Shown here: positions 16,083 to 24,036 of the stretch, piece by piece
How the letters are laid out: every line of letters begins with the position of its first letter
Numbering within the stretch: position 1 is the first letter of the stretch
From: Nitrospirota bacterium
Lineage (GTDB): Bacteria > Nitrospirota > Nitrospiria > Nitrospirales > Nitrospiraceae
DNA length: 48,491 nt
Assembly: GCA_022545705.1 (NCBI GenBank)
Contig: JACZQN010000004.1
Coordinates: forward strand, 1-48,491
Direction of reading: 5' to 3'
Made by a program: the position numbers and the translations under genes
The notes under the pieces: generated by a model
The model's input: the letters and a program-made list of their open reading frames with translations, nothing else
What the model was told of the DNA's origin: nothing
Database searches by the model: none

Positions 16083-17795
16083 CCCCTCTGCGAGCGCATC
16101 CACCGACAGTTCAAAGACCACCCCCGGCATTCCCACTTGCCACTGTTCGAGGACTTCCGGGTGTAGCTCGCCAATCAAGCCGACTGCTTTGCTCTGGGAG
16201 ATGATCTGCCCAGCCCGGCCGCCGAGGAATGACGGATGGTGGATCGGCTCCAGCGTGTAGGGGTAACCCAGGTAATACAACAGCAGGTCCAGGCAGGAGT
16301 GAATTTCGGAAAAGTTTGCATTGGCATGAGTCACAAGCGCACCAAGCGTGAGGACCGTGCGCGAGCCCTGGTCGTCGGTGGGATCAAGCACTGCCACCTC
16401 ACCCACCTCAAACAAGCGGTGGGGATAAAACGCACGTGTGGAGGCCGACTCCACGCGGAGTAACGACGGCGTAATCCACTGCCTCAGGCAAGCAAAACTT
16501 TGGGACATCACGTTGTCCACTTCGAGGAGCTGCTCCCAGGCCGTGCCGGTCAGGCGCATACGGTCGCACAGCTCTTGCCGCGAGGACAGGATGTTGGAGA
16601 TGATCTCCTGAAACCCGACCCCTACCATCAGGTCCCGCACCCGATCTGAAACCTGTTCAACTCTCGAGAGACTGCCCACTGTAAACTGGGAGGGCATCAG
16701 CGGAGTGAACGCTCCATAGCCGCGACTGATTGCGACATCTTCCACCACGTCCACAGCATGCATCTGGTCGTTTCGATAGGGCGGCGGCTTGACGGACACC
16801 TTGTTGCCGGCGGACCGGGCTTCATACCCGTATGCTGACAACGCCCGGCAAACCTCTTCGCTCCCCAGTCGCTGGCCGAGGGCGGACTCAATCGTTTTGA
16901 TTGGAATGACTCGGGCTTGTCCGAAATCGAAGGGGGTCCGTACGGTCTTGCCGAGTCTTGTCTTATAAGGATACACGACTTCTACAGCTTCGATCGTCGC
17001 CCCGCGGTCGGCCAGGTTGGCAGCGAGGATATTGAGAGTGAGGATGACCATCAGCAGGTCTGTGCCAGTGACTTCCACGAACAGCTCCTGGTCACCCACC
17101 TTGACTTCACCGATCTCTCGGCTGTTGATGATCGGGGGGAGCGAAAGGACCTGACCCTCGCCATCCCTGAGCAACGGCACGCGTTCGTGCCCGGCGATGA
17201 TGGGGCCGTATTCGATTCCCTTCGGATGGACCGCCAGGATTTCGCCAAGCGAGAGCTTTTCCTCGAATCCCAACGGGGTGAAGCGAGCTTCGTCGGGCTT
17301 CACGAGCGCATACGTGACGGGGAACACGATTTGCGGGAGTTGATACACGCCGATGGAGATCGTGTGACGTTTTCGCCCGAACAACTCGCCGAGTTTCTCC
17401 TGCGTTTGAATCAGCTGCGCCAGCCCGACCTCGGTCACCCGGTAGCCGATTGCCGCGCATGCGGCCACGTACGGCCGTACCTCCTCCAAGCCTGGGGCGA
17501 CGTGTAGCCGTCGCTTCGGACGATGCCGGGATTTGAAAAATGGATAGGAGGATGGCTTGCCCTGCAACTTGATCCGAACCTGGCGAGCCATCCCCTCGCA
17601 GGACCACAGGTCCGGCCGGTTGCCGTCCTGGAGCTCGATCCGTAACTCGCCAAGCTCGAGGTCCTGATCTTTCAACTCGCCCTTGACGAGCGGAAGCCAG
17701 CCCTCGATGTCGGCGGCAGTGATGGGCGTGGAGGCCGCGCGAGCTTTGCCTAGGAGCTGTTCGAAGTCTTGGCAGTTGATCGAGATGGTGGGCAT
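16077..17795 (-). CDS. pheT: Phenylalanyl-tRNA synthetase beta subunit, archaeal/eukaryal type
   Basis: Beta subunit of the (alpha-beta)2 PheRS. At 572 residues it has the length of archaeal PheT; the bacterial form is about 800 and carries extra EMAP-like and anticodon-binding domains that are missing here. The N-terminus MPTISINCQDFEQLLGKA, with NRPDLWSCEGMARQVR, follows the archaeal B1 pattern, and LPPIINSREIGEV and the VDVVEDVAISRGYGAFTP segment are also archaeal-like. It lies 21 bp after pheS and ends inside the palindrome shared with rplT. The gene pair sits where bacteria usually keep their own pheST but on the opposite strand, which suggests replacement by a transferred pair. Confidence 0.93.
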   Translation of the reverse strand: MPTISINCQDFEQLLGKARAASTPITAADIEGWLPLVKGELKDQDLELGELRIELQDGNRPDLWSCEGMARQVRIKLQGKPSSYPFFKSRHRPKRRLHVAPGLEEVRPYVAACAAIGYRVTEVGLAQLIQTQEKLGELFGRKRHTISIGVYQLPQIVFPVTYALVKPDEARFTPLGFEEKLSLGEILAVHPKGIEYGPIIAGHERVPLLRDGEGQVLSLPPIINSREIGEVKVGDQELFVEVTGTDLLMVILTLNILAANLADRGATIEAVEVVYPYKTRLGKTVRTPFDFGQARVIPIKTIESALGQRLGSEEVCRALSAYGYEARSAGNKVSVKPPPYRNDQMHAVDVVEDVAISRGYGAFTPLMPSQFTVGSLSRVEQVSDRVRDLMVGVGFQEIISNILSSRQELCDRMRLTGTAWEQLLEVDNVMSQSFACLRQWITPSLLRVESASTRAFYPHRLFEVGEVAVLDPTDDQGSRTVLTLGALVTHANANFSEIHSCLDLLLYYLGYPYTLEPIHHPSFLGGRAGQIISQSKAVGLIGELHPEVLEQWQVGMPGVVFELSVDALAEGT

Positions 17796-17816
17796 GGAGG
17801 GGCGTTCGAACTGCCT

Positions 17817-19385
17817 TCAGAAGTGGGCGCGTGTGGTGCGGATCATCTCCAGATCAGTGGAAAAGAGCTCGCGGATGTCGTGGATGCCCAACGCGACCAT
17901 CGCCATCCGGTCGAGCCCGAGGCCCCAGGCGATCACCGGCACATTCACTCCGAGGGGGAGTGTGACTTCCGGTCGAAGAAGGCCGGCACCACCCAGTTCC
18001 ATCCACCCCAAGCGCGGATGACGGACGTGCAACTCAACGGAGGGCTCGGTGAAGGGAAAATAGGCCGGCAAGAACCGGCTCTCTCCCGCGTGCGCCATTT
18101 CCCGCGCAAACAGATCCAGCAGGCCCAGCAGCGTCCGAAAGTTGATCTCTGGACCGAGCACGATCCCTTCCACCTGAAAAAAATCGGTGGCGTGCGTCGC
18201 GTCCACACGATCGTACCGGAAGCAGCGCGCGATCGCAAAGTACTTGCCGGGCACAGTTGCTCCGGCGGCCAGCGTCCGAGCTGAGAGTGCCGTGCCCTGG
18301 CTCCTGAGGACAAGGCGGCGTGCGCGGTGTTCGTCAAAGTCATATCCCCAGCCCGTGGAGCGCGTCTCCCAGCCGTCCCGGTGGACAGCGGCAACCTGAG
18401 AGAAAAAGGGCTCGGCAATGCGTTCCGCGTGAGTCGGCTCCTTCACGAAGTACACGTCGTGAATCTCCCGCGCCGGGTGAAACTGAGGCATGTAGAGGGC
18501 GTCCATGTTCCAGAACTCGGTCTCGATCAACGAGCCGCGCATCTCCCGGAAGCCCATGCTCACCAGCTTGGCTTTGACCAGATCCAGAAACTCGCGGTAG
18601 GGGTGGCGCCGGCCGCCCGCGATGCGCGGAGGCCTCAGGCTGATCGTGTACTTCCGGAAGCGTTTCGCGCGCCACGCACCATCTTTCAACAAATCTGGTG
18701 TGAGCTGGGAGACTTCCTCCCCGATGCCCTGCTGCGCGATCGCGTGGGCCGCCTCTTGTCCCTCAGAGGTCAGCGAGAATTCGCGCTCAATTCGGTCGCT
18801 AATGCGAAATGGCTCACGGGTGTTGCCTCGTTTGACGGCGTACTGCTCGATCACCCGGCGCAGCGACTCGGGAAATAGGTGCAACTCACGCGTCGTGCCC
18901 CGCAGCTGCTGCAGCAGAGTCCGGAGCGATTCGGCGGTCCCGCTCGGGTTGCCGGTTGACTCGATATATCCTCCTTGGACAATTCGGATCGCGCCTTCTT
19001 TTTTCAGGCATCCGATGGCGCTGCTGACCTCGCTCGGTTCCAGTCCCTCACGGGACTGGATCTCTTGAATCGTGAGGCGCTTCCCTGTCTGGCCGGGATC
19101 TTGAACCGCCGACAAGATACGTTCGACCGGGGCGTACTTTTCGAAGTACTGCTCGCCGGTCTGGGTCAGTGTGACGATCGGAATCACTTTCTCGGATTCC
19201 ACCTTGATAAGGGACTTCGCCAGCAGCCATTCTACTGCCATGCTCAGTTGGGACGGGTCGAGCCCACTGGCCTTTGCAATCAGTTCTTCCCGGAGAGAGG
19301 CGCTCGAGGGGGCTTCATGAAGCGCAGTGAGGACCTTGGTCTCCAGCGGATGCAGGCTATCGAGGAGCGAAGGTGTCGCAGCCAT
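17817..19385 (-). CDS. pheS: Phenylalanyl-tRNA synthetase alpha subunit, archaeal/eukaryal type
   Basis: Catalytic alpha subunit of PheRS, 522 residues against about 340 for the bacterial form. The extra N-terminal part (1-220) holds winged-helix DNA/RNA-binding-like domains (for example RLTIQEIQSREGLEPSEVSS and a REFSLTSEGQEA segment) typical of archaeal and eukaryal PheRS. The catalytic core shows SMGFREMRGSLIETEFWNMD, MPQFHPAREIHDVYFV and the C-terminal GLGLDRMAMVALGIHDIREL motif 3. An open frame extends to 19577, but ATG at 19385 lies 7 bp after the rpe stop and starts at the expected N-terminus. It is co-transcribed with fmt-rsmB-rpe. Confidence 0.94.
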   Translation of the reverse strand: MAATPSLLDSLHPLETKVLTALHEAPSSASLREELIAKASGLDPSQLSMAVEWLLAKSLIKVESEKVIPIVTLTQTGEQYFEKYAPVERILSAVQDPGQTGKRLTIQEIQSREGLEPSEVSSAIGCLKKEGAIRIVQGGYIESTGNPSGTAESLRTLLQQLRGTTRELHLFPESLRRVIEQYAVKRGNTREPFRISDRIEREFSLTSEGQEAAHAIAQQGIGEEVSQLTPDLLKDGAWRAKRFRKYTISLRPPRIAGGRRHPYREFLDLVKAKLVSMGFREMRGSLIETEFWNMDALYMPQFHPAREIHDVYFVKEPTHAERIAEPFFSQVAAVHRDGWETRSTGWGYDFDEHRARRLVLRSQGTALSARTLAAGATVPGKYFAIARCFRYDRVDATHATDFFQVEGIVLGPEINFRTLLGLLDLFAREMAHAGESRFLPAYFPFTEPSVELHVRHPRLGWMELGGAGLLRPEVTLPLGVNVPVIAWGLGLDRMAMVALGIHDIRELFSTDLEMIRTTRAHF

Positions 19386-19392
19386 CCTTTCC

Positions 19393-20106
19393 CTACCGCC
19401 GGCCAGCCACGGCGCCAGTCCTCCGCACTTCTTTACGCATGGACTCGCCGGCTTGCCGCATCGCATTGATCGTCGCCCCGTAATCAGGGGTGGAAAAGAT
19501 CGCCGATCCGGAAACCAGGATATCCGCTCCCGCCTGAACGATCTGGGCCGCGTTTTCGACTTTGACACCGCCGTCAACTTCTAGGGCGGCATGGCTCTGC
19601 GTCCGGTCAATGAGCTGCCGAGCCAGGGAGATTTTCTGAAGAGAAGAAGGAATGAACTGTTGCCCACCGAATCCTGGATTCACAGACATCACCAGCAAGA
19701 GATCGGCGTCCGAGATGATTGCCTCGAGGGTGCTGATCGGCGTGGCCGGGTTCAGCGTCACTCCAGCCTTCGCGCCAAGCTCCTTGATGGCTTGGACCGT
19801 GCGATGCAGGTGCGGGCAGGTTTCCACGTGGACCGTCAGGTAATCGGCGCCCGCATCCACGAACTCCTTGATGAAGGCTTCTGGGTTGGTCATCATCAGG
19901 TGGACGTCGAGGGGCAGCTTCGTGACTTTCCGCAGTGCTTCCACGATGGGAGGCCCAACGGTGAGGTTTGGAACAAAGTGTCCGTCCATGACATCGACGT
20001 GCAAGAGGTCAGCCCCACCTCGCTCGACGCGCGATACCTCATCAGCCAGATGAGCAAAATCTGCTGAGAGGATTGACGGAGCGATCATGAGTCTTGAGAG
20101 CGCCAT
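19393..20106 (-). CDS. rpe: Ribulose-phosphate 3-epimerase
   Basis: TIM-barrel epimerase that interconverts ribulose-5-phosphate and xylulose-5-phosphate in the pentose phosphate pathway. The 237 residues show APSILSADFAHLADEV at the N-terminus, LLHVDVMDGHFVPNLTVGPP (catalytic Asp and metal-binding His), HLMM, SVNPGFGGQ, and EVDGGVK with the second catalytic Asp. The start codon directly abuts the rsmB stop. Standard enzyme, standard neighbour of rsmB. Confidence 0.97.
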   Translation of the reverse strand: MALSRLMIAPSILSADFAHLADEVSRVERGGADLLHVDVMDGHFVPNLTVGPPIVEALRKVTKLPLDVHLMMTNPEAFIKEFVDAGADYLTVHVETCPHLHRTVQAIKELGAKAGVTLNPATPISTLEAIISDADLLLVMSVNPGFGGQQFIPSSLQKISLARQLIDRTQSHAALEVDGGVKVENAAQIVQAGADILVSGSAIFSTPDYGATINAMRQAGESMRKEVRRTGAVAGRR

Positions 20107-21600
20107 TCACGAAGCCTTTCGGAGCCGCGCGGCAAAAAACAGATCCATACAATGAGCGTGGCTGATCGTCGAGAACTCGCCCCGGTTCGTCAGGAGTGAG
20201 AGGCCGGAAGGGGGCAGCCACGGTGCGACGGGTTCGCGTCGGAACTCGCCGTGCGCATGGCAGAACTGATCGATCACGTGCTCGTTTTCTTCAGGCTCGG
20301 TCGAGCAGGTACTATAGACTAACACCCCGCCGGGCCGCAAGAGATGGCTCACATGATCGAGCAGCCTGACTTGCGTGGCGTGATGCTGCTCCAACAGATG
20401 CACGTCCTTGCGCCATTTGCCTTCCGGATGTCGGCGCAGAACGCCCAGGCCACTGCATGGGGCATCAACCAGAATGCGGTCGAACGGCCGTTCACGCAGG
20501 AGTGCGGCCGAGTCAGGATGTAGCCTGGCCGAAGCGGCAAGCGTCTGTGATAGAAGCGTCCCGGGGTCAAGCGTTGCATCGACACCGACCGCCGTGACGA
20601 TTGTGACACCCAACCGTCGGCAATTGTCCTCGAGCAGGCGCAGGCGCTCGACGTTGCGATCCATCGCGACGATCTCGCCTCGGTTTTGCATGAGCGCGGC
20701 CAGATGAGTGGATTTCCCTCCTGGTGCGGCGCAGGCATCCAGCACCCGCTCCCCCGGCTGGGGGTCTAAGAGCGGCGCCACCAACTGCGCCGCTTCGTCC
20801 TCGACATAGAAGGCGCCCTCGTGGAACCGTGGGAGTTCAGTGACGGGCCCACATTTCTCGAGGACCAAGCCAACAGGACTGACGGCAGTGGGTGTGGCCT
20901 GGTGCCCTGCCTGGATCAGGTCGCCAGCAAGTTTCTCTCGTGTCTGGCGGAGGGTGTTGACGCGGATAGTCAGCGGCGGGATTTCACAGGTAGCCTGACA
21001 AAGCGTCGCAGCCGTATCGGCACCCAACCGGTCCACCCACCGAGCAGTCAACCATGGAGGGCAGGAATATCGCACCGATAACGCTGTCACAGGATCTTGG
21101 TTGGGGTCGGGCCAGGGGGGAGCCTGCTCGCGGGTCAGTGCCCGGAGGACAGCGTTCACGAAGCCAGACCACTCCTTGCCCTGCTGCTTCTTCAGCGGTT
21201 TGACCAACAAAACCGCTTCATTCACGGCTGCAGAGTGAGGGATCTTCTGCAAGTAGAGGACCTGGTAGGCACCCAGCCGAAGTGTCATCTTGATGAGCGT
21301 CGGGACGCGCTCCATCCGGCGGTCCATGAGATGTTCCAGCCGCCAGTCGAGTGTGGCCTGGTAGCGGAGGACTCCATAGACCAGTTCGTACACCAAGGCC
21401 CGGTCACGCGCGTCCAGCTCGGTACGGTTCAGGGTGCGGTCCAGCACCTCATCGGCAAACGCGCGACCTCGCTCGACCTCGAGCAGCACGGCAAGCGCCA
21501 CTGACCTCGCACCGCCCCGAAGCAAGGAAGGGCCGAGGAATGAGGACTGAGGACTCAGGACCTTCTTCTGAAATTTGCGATGTTCAGACTCAGCCCTCAT
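20107..21600 (-). CDS. rsmB: 16S rRNA (cytosine967-C5)-methyltransferase
   Basis: RsmB/NOP2-family SAM-dependent methyltransferase acting on 16S rRNA. After the N-terminal NusB-like RNA-binding domain (about 30-170), the catalytic domain shows VLDACAAPGGKSTHL (SAM site), DAPCSGLGVLRRHPE (motif IV Cys) and YSTCSTEPEENE (catalytic Cys, motif VI). The full frame gives 497 residues; the first 30 or so are encoded by an intergenic palindrome, so the true start may be an internal TTG or GTG near 21500. It lies between fmt and rpe on one transcript. Confidence 0.94.
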   Translation of the reverse strand: MRAESEHRKFQKKVLSPQSSFLGPSLLRGGARSVALAVLLEVERGRAFADEVLDRTLNRTELDARDRALVYELVYGVLRYQATLDWRLEHLMDRRMERVPTLIKMTLRLGAYQVLYLQKIPHSAAVNEAVLLVKPLKKQQGKEWSGFVNAVLRALTREQAPPWPDPNQDPVTALSVRYSCPPWLTARWVDRLGADTAATLCQATCEIPPLTIRVNTLRQTREKLAGDLIQAGHQATPTAVSPVGLVLEKCGPVTELPRFHEGAFYVEDEAAQLVAPLLDPQPGERVLDACAAPGGKSTHLAALMQNRGEIVAMDRNVERLRLLEDNCRRLGVTIVTAVGVDATLDPGTLLSQTLAASARLHPDSAALLRERPFDRILVDAPCSGLGVLRRHPEGKWRKDVHLLEQHHATQVRLLDHVSHLLRPGGVLVYSTCSTEPEENEHVIDQFCHAHGEFRREPVAPWLPPSGLSLLTNRGEFSTISHAHCMDLFFAARLRKAS

Positions 21601-21619
21601 CGCTCAGTCCTCGTTGCTC
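21535..21619. repeat. Imperfect palindrome spanning the fmt-rsmB junction
   Basis: The 17-nt outer arms 21535-21551 and 21603-21619 match at 15 of 17 positions in inverted orientation, around a core of GAGGACTGAGGACTC-like tandem words. It encodes the last residues of Fmt and the first residues of the longest RsmB frame. Confidence 0.65.
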
Positions 21620-22575
21620 TGGCTTGAGCCTGTGCCCAACACCAAGCCAGGCGAGACAGAGTGCCCGGCTAAGAAGCGGGCGACGGTCATCCTTCGACTG
21701 TTGGCAGGCTGAAGTTCCATGACTGCCAAGAGTCCATTGCCGGTGACCACAAGGATTTTATCTTTGGTGACTTCCACAATCGCTCCCGGTCTTGTGGTGT
21801 CTGCTGGCGCGCTGGCGTCTCGCTGGACGGCGGAGGCTTTCCAGATGATCCAGCGACTGTCCTTGGCGAAGGTGTAGGCGCCTGGCCAGGGGGACAACCC
21901 TCTTACCCGGTTGGCGATCTCGGGCGCGGAGAAGTGCCAGTTGATCAGACCGTCTTCTTTTTTAAGGAGGGGGGCCATAGTAGCCTGGGCGTGATCCTGG
22001 GGGCGAGGCGACACGGTGCCGTCCTTGAGACGGCGGATCGTATCAATCAACAGCTTGCCCCCGACATGCGCCAGCCTCGTCGATAAGGAGCCCGCGGTCT
22101 CATCCGGCTGGATCGCAACTGGTTCCTGAAGGAGAATCGCCCCGGTGTCCATGCCTTCGTCCATCAGCATGGTGGTGACACCGGTTTCATGCTCTCCATT
22201 GATCAGGGCCCACTGAATTGGGCCCGCGCCACGGTATTTGGGGAGCAGAGAAGCATGCACGTTGACGCACCCTCGCGGAGGCATTTCAAGGATAGCTTTG
22301 GGCAAAATGCGCCCGAAGGCAGCCACGGCAATCAGATCGGGATGCCAGGCCTGAAGCGCATCAAGAAAACTCGGGTCCTTCATTTTGAGAGGTTGGAGGA
22401 AGGACAGCCCTTCCCCCTGACAGACCAGTTTCACGGGCGACGCCGCCAGCGTTCGTCCTCGCCCCTTTGGTCGGTCAGGTTGCGTCACCACCCCCGCGAT
22501 CATCTCATCGGACCTGAGGAGCGCCTCCAGCGAGGGCACGGCAAACTCAGGCGTGCCCATGAACACAATACGCAT
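21604..22575 (-). CDS. fmt: Methionyl-tRNA formyltransferase
   Basis: Transfers a formyl group from 10-formyltetrahydrofolate to Met-tRNA-fMet. The 323 residues contain MRIVFMGTPEFAVPSLEALL, the SLLPKYRGAGPIQWALINGE folate-site segment with the catalytic Asn-His-Asp region (NVHASLLPKYRG), and the C-terminal tRNA-binding OB domain from about 210. It heads the leftward fmt-rsmB-rpe-pheST transcript. It stands back to back with the intron-containing initiator tRNA at 22741, its substrate. No def gene is present in the window. Confidence 0.97.
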   Translation of the reverse strand: MRIVFMGTPEFAVPSLEALLRSDEMIAGVVTQPDRPKGRGRTLAASPVKLVCQGEGLSFLQPLKMKDPSFLDALQAWHPDLIAVAAFGRILPKAILEMPPRGCVNVHASLLPKYRGAGPIQWALINGEHETGVTTMLMDEGMDTGAILLQEPVAIQPDETAGSLSTRLAHVGGKLLIDTIRRLKDGTVSPRPQDHAQATMAPLLKKEDGLINWHFSAPEIANRVRGLSPWPGAYTFAKDSRWIIWKASAVQRDASAPADTTRPGAIVEVTKDKILVVTGNGLLAVMELQPANSRRMTVARFLAGHSVSPGLVLGTGSSQSNED

Positions 22576-22705
22576 GAAGTTTGCTTTAACATGCGGCCCG
22601 GGCTAAATCAACTTACGCGGAATGATCGCGGGCTCGCTGGCCTCCGATTCGATGACCTGTGTGGTTCACATGAATGCAGTTGCGACCGGCAGGGGGCTCG
22701 TTGCC

Positions 22706-22735
22706 TTGACTTAATAGCGACCTTATTGTTAGCAT
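22706..22735 (+). promoter_or_regulatory. Promoter of tRNA-fMet
   Basis: TTGACT (22706-22711), an 18-bp spacer and TAGCAT (22730-22735). The predicted transcription start falls at or within one base of tRNA position 1 (22741), so there may be almost no 5' leader. Confidence 0.65.
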
Positions 22736-22740
22736 CCCAT

Positions 22741-23138
22741 TGCGGGGTGGAGCAGTCCGGTAGCTCGTTGGGCTCAATCCGCAGGATGACCATGGGCGTC
22801 CAAGCTCATGCTGACAAGCGTCAACGAAGACCTCGTTCCGCCGATTATCGTGACGCTTTGAGGTGAATTCTGCACTGGGCTGCACATGAGGAAACTCGTG
22901 TGCGACAACCTGTCAAATTCGGGGAAGCCGATGGCGGGGTAACCCCGAGCCAAGCCCTGAGGGCAGCAGCGCTCGAGGGGAAGGTGTAGAGACTTGACGG
23001 CAGGCACCCTAACGGCGGCGAGGCCGGGCCGAGGGTGAAGGGAAAGTCCAGACCACAAACTGGCTCAGCCAGGCAGCGAAAGCTGTAGCGGTACGCATAA
23101 CCCAAAGGTCGAAGGTTCAAATCCTTCCCCCGCAACCA
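22741..23138 (+). tRNA. Initiator tRNA-fMet (CAU) interrupted by a group I intron
   Basis: The 5' exon (22741-22774) and 3' exon (23096-23138, CCA encoded) join into a complete initiator tRNA: acceptor TGCGGGG / CCCCGCA, D-stem GAGC / GCTC, anticodon stem TTGGG / CCCAA, loop CTCATAA, T-arm GAAGG / CCTTC with TTCAAAT. Three consecutive G-C pairs next to the anticodon loop and the A11-U24 pair are initiator hallmarks. Position 1 is U, which can pair with A72, whereas E. coli has C1. The intron lies between U33 and C34 of the anticodon loop if the usual U/G splice rule holds. Standard tRNA searches without an intron model are likely to miss it. Confidence 0.95.
22775..23095 (+). ncRNA. Self-splicing group I intron (IC3-like) in tRNA-fMet
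   Basis: A 321-nt insertion with group I core motifs in order: TCAAATTCGGGGAAGCC (P4 side, 22913-22929), CCGAGCCAAGCCC (Q, 22945-22957), AAGGTGTAGAGACTTGACGG (P7 5' side, 22981-23000) and GGTGAAGGGAAAGTCCAGA (P7 3' side, about 23034-23052). The P7 strands GACUU / AAGUC pair as GACUA / UAGUC do in the Azoarcus tRNA-Ile intron, a compensatory change. A perfect 8-bp stem AAGCGTCA / TGACGCTT forms P2. The 5' exon ends in U and the intron ends in G, as required. It has no homing endonuclease gene. The P1 guide pairing could not be fixed by eye. Confidence 0.93.
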
Positions 23139-23157
23139 AAGAAATAATGATCCGCGT

Positions 23158-23191
23158 GAAGGGGTTGGCCGTCTCGACGGTGAACCCCTTC
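23158..23191 (+). terminator. Hairpin after tRNA-fMet, probable terminator
   Basis: A 9-bp stem GAAGGGGTT / AACCCCTTC enclosing a second stem CCGTC / GACGG, 19 bp after the CCA. The downstream T content is weak (TGCGTTTCC). Confidence 0.6.
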
Positions 23192-23220
23192 TGCGTTTCC
23201 GGCGTTGGTCTTAGAGCCAG

Positions 23221-23247
23221 AGGTCGAAGGGTCAATTCCTTGCCGCC
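23221..23247 (+). repeat. Degenerate copy of the tRNA-fMet T-arm
   Basis: AGGTCGAAGGGTCAATTCCT and the following bases match the T-arm part of the 3' exon at 23106-23132 with few differences. Its GTCAATTCCTT is mirrored by AAGGAATTGAC 20-odd bp downstream. Probably a decayed partial tRNA duplicate. Confidence 0.6.
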
Positions 23248-23353
23248 TACTTAGGATGGGTGGAAAGGAATTGACGCGGCCGAGCGCCGACGGCTAGGAG
23301 GAAGAGGTCGCTCTGCGAGCGACCGGCAGTGAGGCCGCGGGGCCGGAGGCCAG

Positions 23354-23372
23354 ATCCTTCCCCCGCAACCAA
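23354..23372 (+). repeat. Exact 19-bp copy of the tRNA-fMet 3' end (att-like)
   Basis: ATCCTTCCCCCGCAACCAA repeats 23121-23139 exactly, 233 bp downstream, including CCA. A duplicated tRNA 3' end is what integrase-mediated insertion leaves behind. No integrase gene lies between the copies. Confidence 0.7.
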
Positions 23373-23388
23373 CGCAGATGAGAAAAAT

Positions 23389-23423
23389 AAGGCCCTGGCT
23401 GGAAGGCACAGCCAGGGCCTTTT
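23389..23423. terminator. Strong bidirectional terminator
   Basis: A perfect 10-bp stem GGCCCTGGCT / AGCCAGGGCC with a 9-nt loop, followed by TTTTCC on the plus strand and preceded by an A-rich run (AAAAATAA). It separates the tRNA region from the leftward CBS-domain gene. Confidence 0.9.
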
Positions 23424-23498
23424 CCTTAACATGGTCGGACGTCTAACCTAGAGAACCTTTGGGCCGTACTCGTTTGAGCCCGTCTCAGATGTTCGTGG

Positions 23499-23900
23499 TC
23501 ACCGCTGAGGATTTTTCTGTTCAGACAGCCAGGTAAAGTACACGGCAAGGTCTCCCACCGAGATGACCCCGACCACTTTTCCTGCCTCGCGCACTGCGAG
23601 ATGGCGGACACCGAGGTCGCCCATCATATCGTGCGCTTCGGGGACGGTCTTCGTCGCGTCGATGCTATTCAGAGGGGCCGTCATGATAGTTTCCACCGTG
23701 GTCTTCGCTAGGTCCTTCTTTTCGGCCACGGCCTTCCGCACCACGTCCGTATCCGTCACCATGCCAACACATTCTCCGTTTCGTTCGACGAGGAACGAGC
23801 CAACTCGTTCATCGCGCATGCTTGTTGCTGCCTCAACGACTGAGGTGTTGGATGCAATCTTTTTAGGTTCTTTGCTCATCACTTCCGATATCGTAATCAT
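23499..23900 (-). CDS. CBS-domain pair protein
   Basis: A 133-residue protein made of two CBS motifs (about 1-60 and 65-128): ISEVMSKEPKKIASNTSVVE and VETIMTAPLNSIDATKTVPE open the two repeats. Stand-alone CBS pairs usually bind adenine nucleotides and act as energy sensors for a partner. The open frame reaches 23918, but the ATG at 23900 has a GGAGG-type site upstream and starts at the domain. Partner and target are unknown. Confidence 0.88.
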   Translation of the reverse strand: MITISEVMSKEPKKIASNTSVVEAATSMRDERVGSFLVERNGECVGMVTDTDVVRKAVAEKKDLAKTTVETIMTAPLNSIDATKTVPEAHDMMGDLGVRHLAVREAGKVVGVISVGDLAVYFTWLSEQKNPQR

Positions 23901-24036
23901 GGGCCTCAAGCCTCCCATTGTTGGGGTTTACCAGGTTCCCCTCGTGTATCCATGATCCGCCACCTATGCTGCTTCCCTTGCACGTTGCCAGACGCACGGT
24001 GCGGTGAGTGCTGTGTCTACAGCTCGTGAGAGCGCT

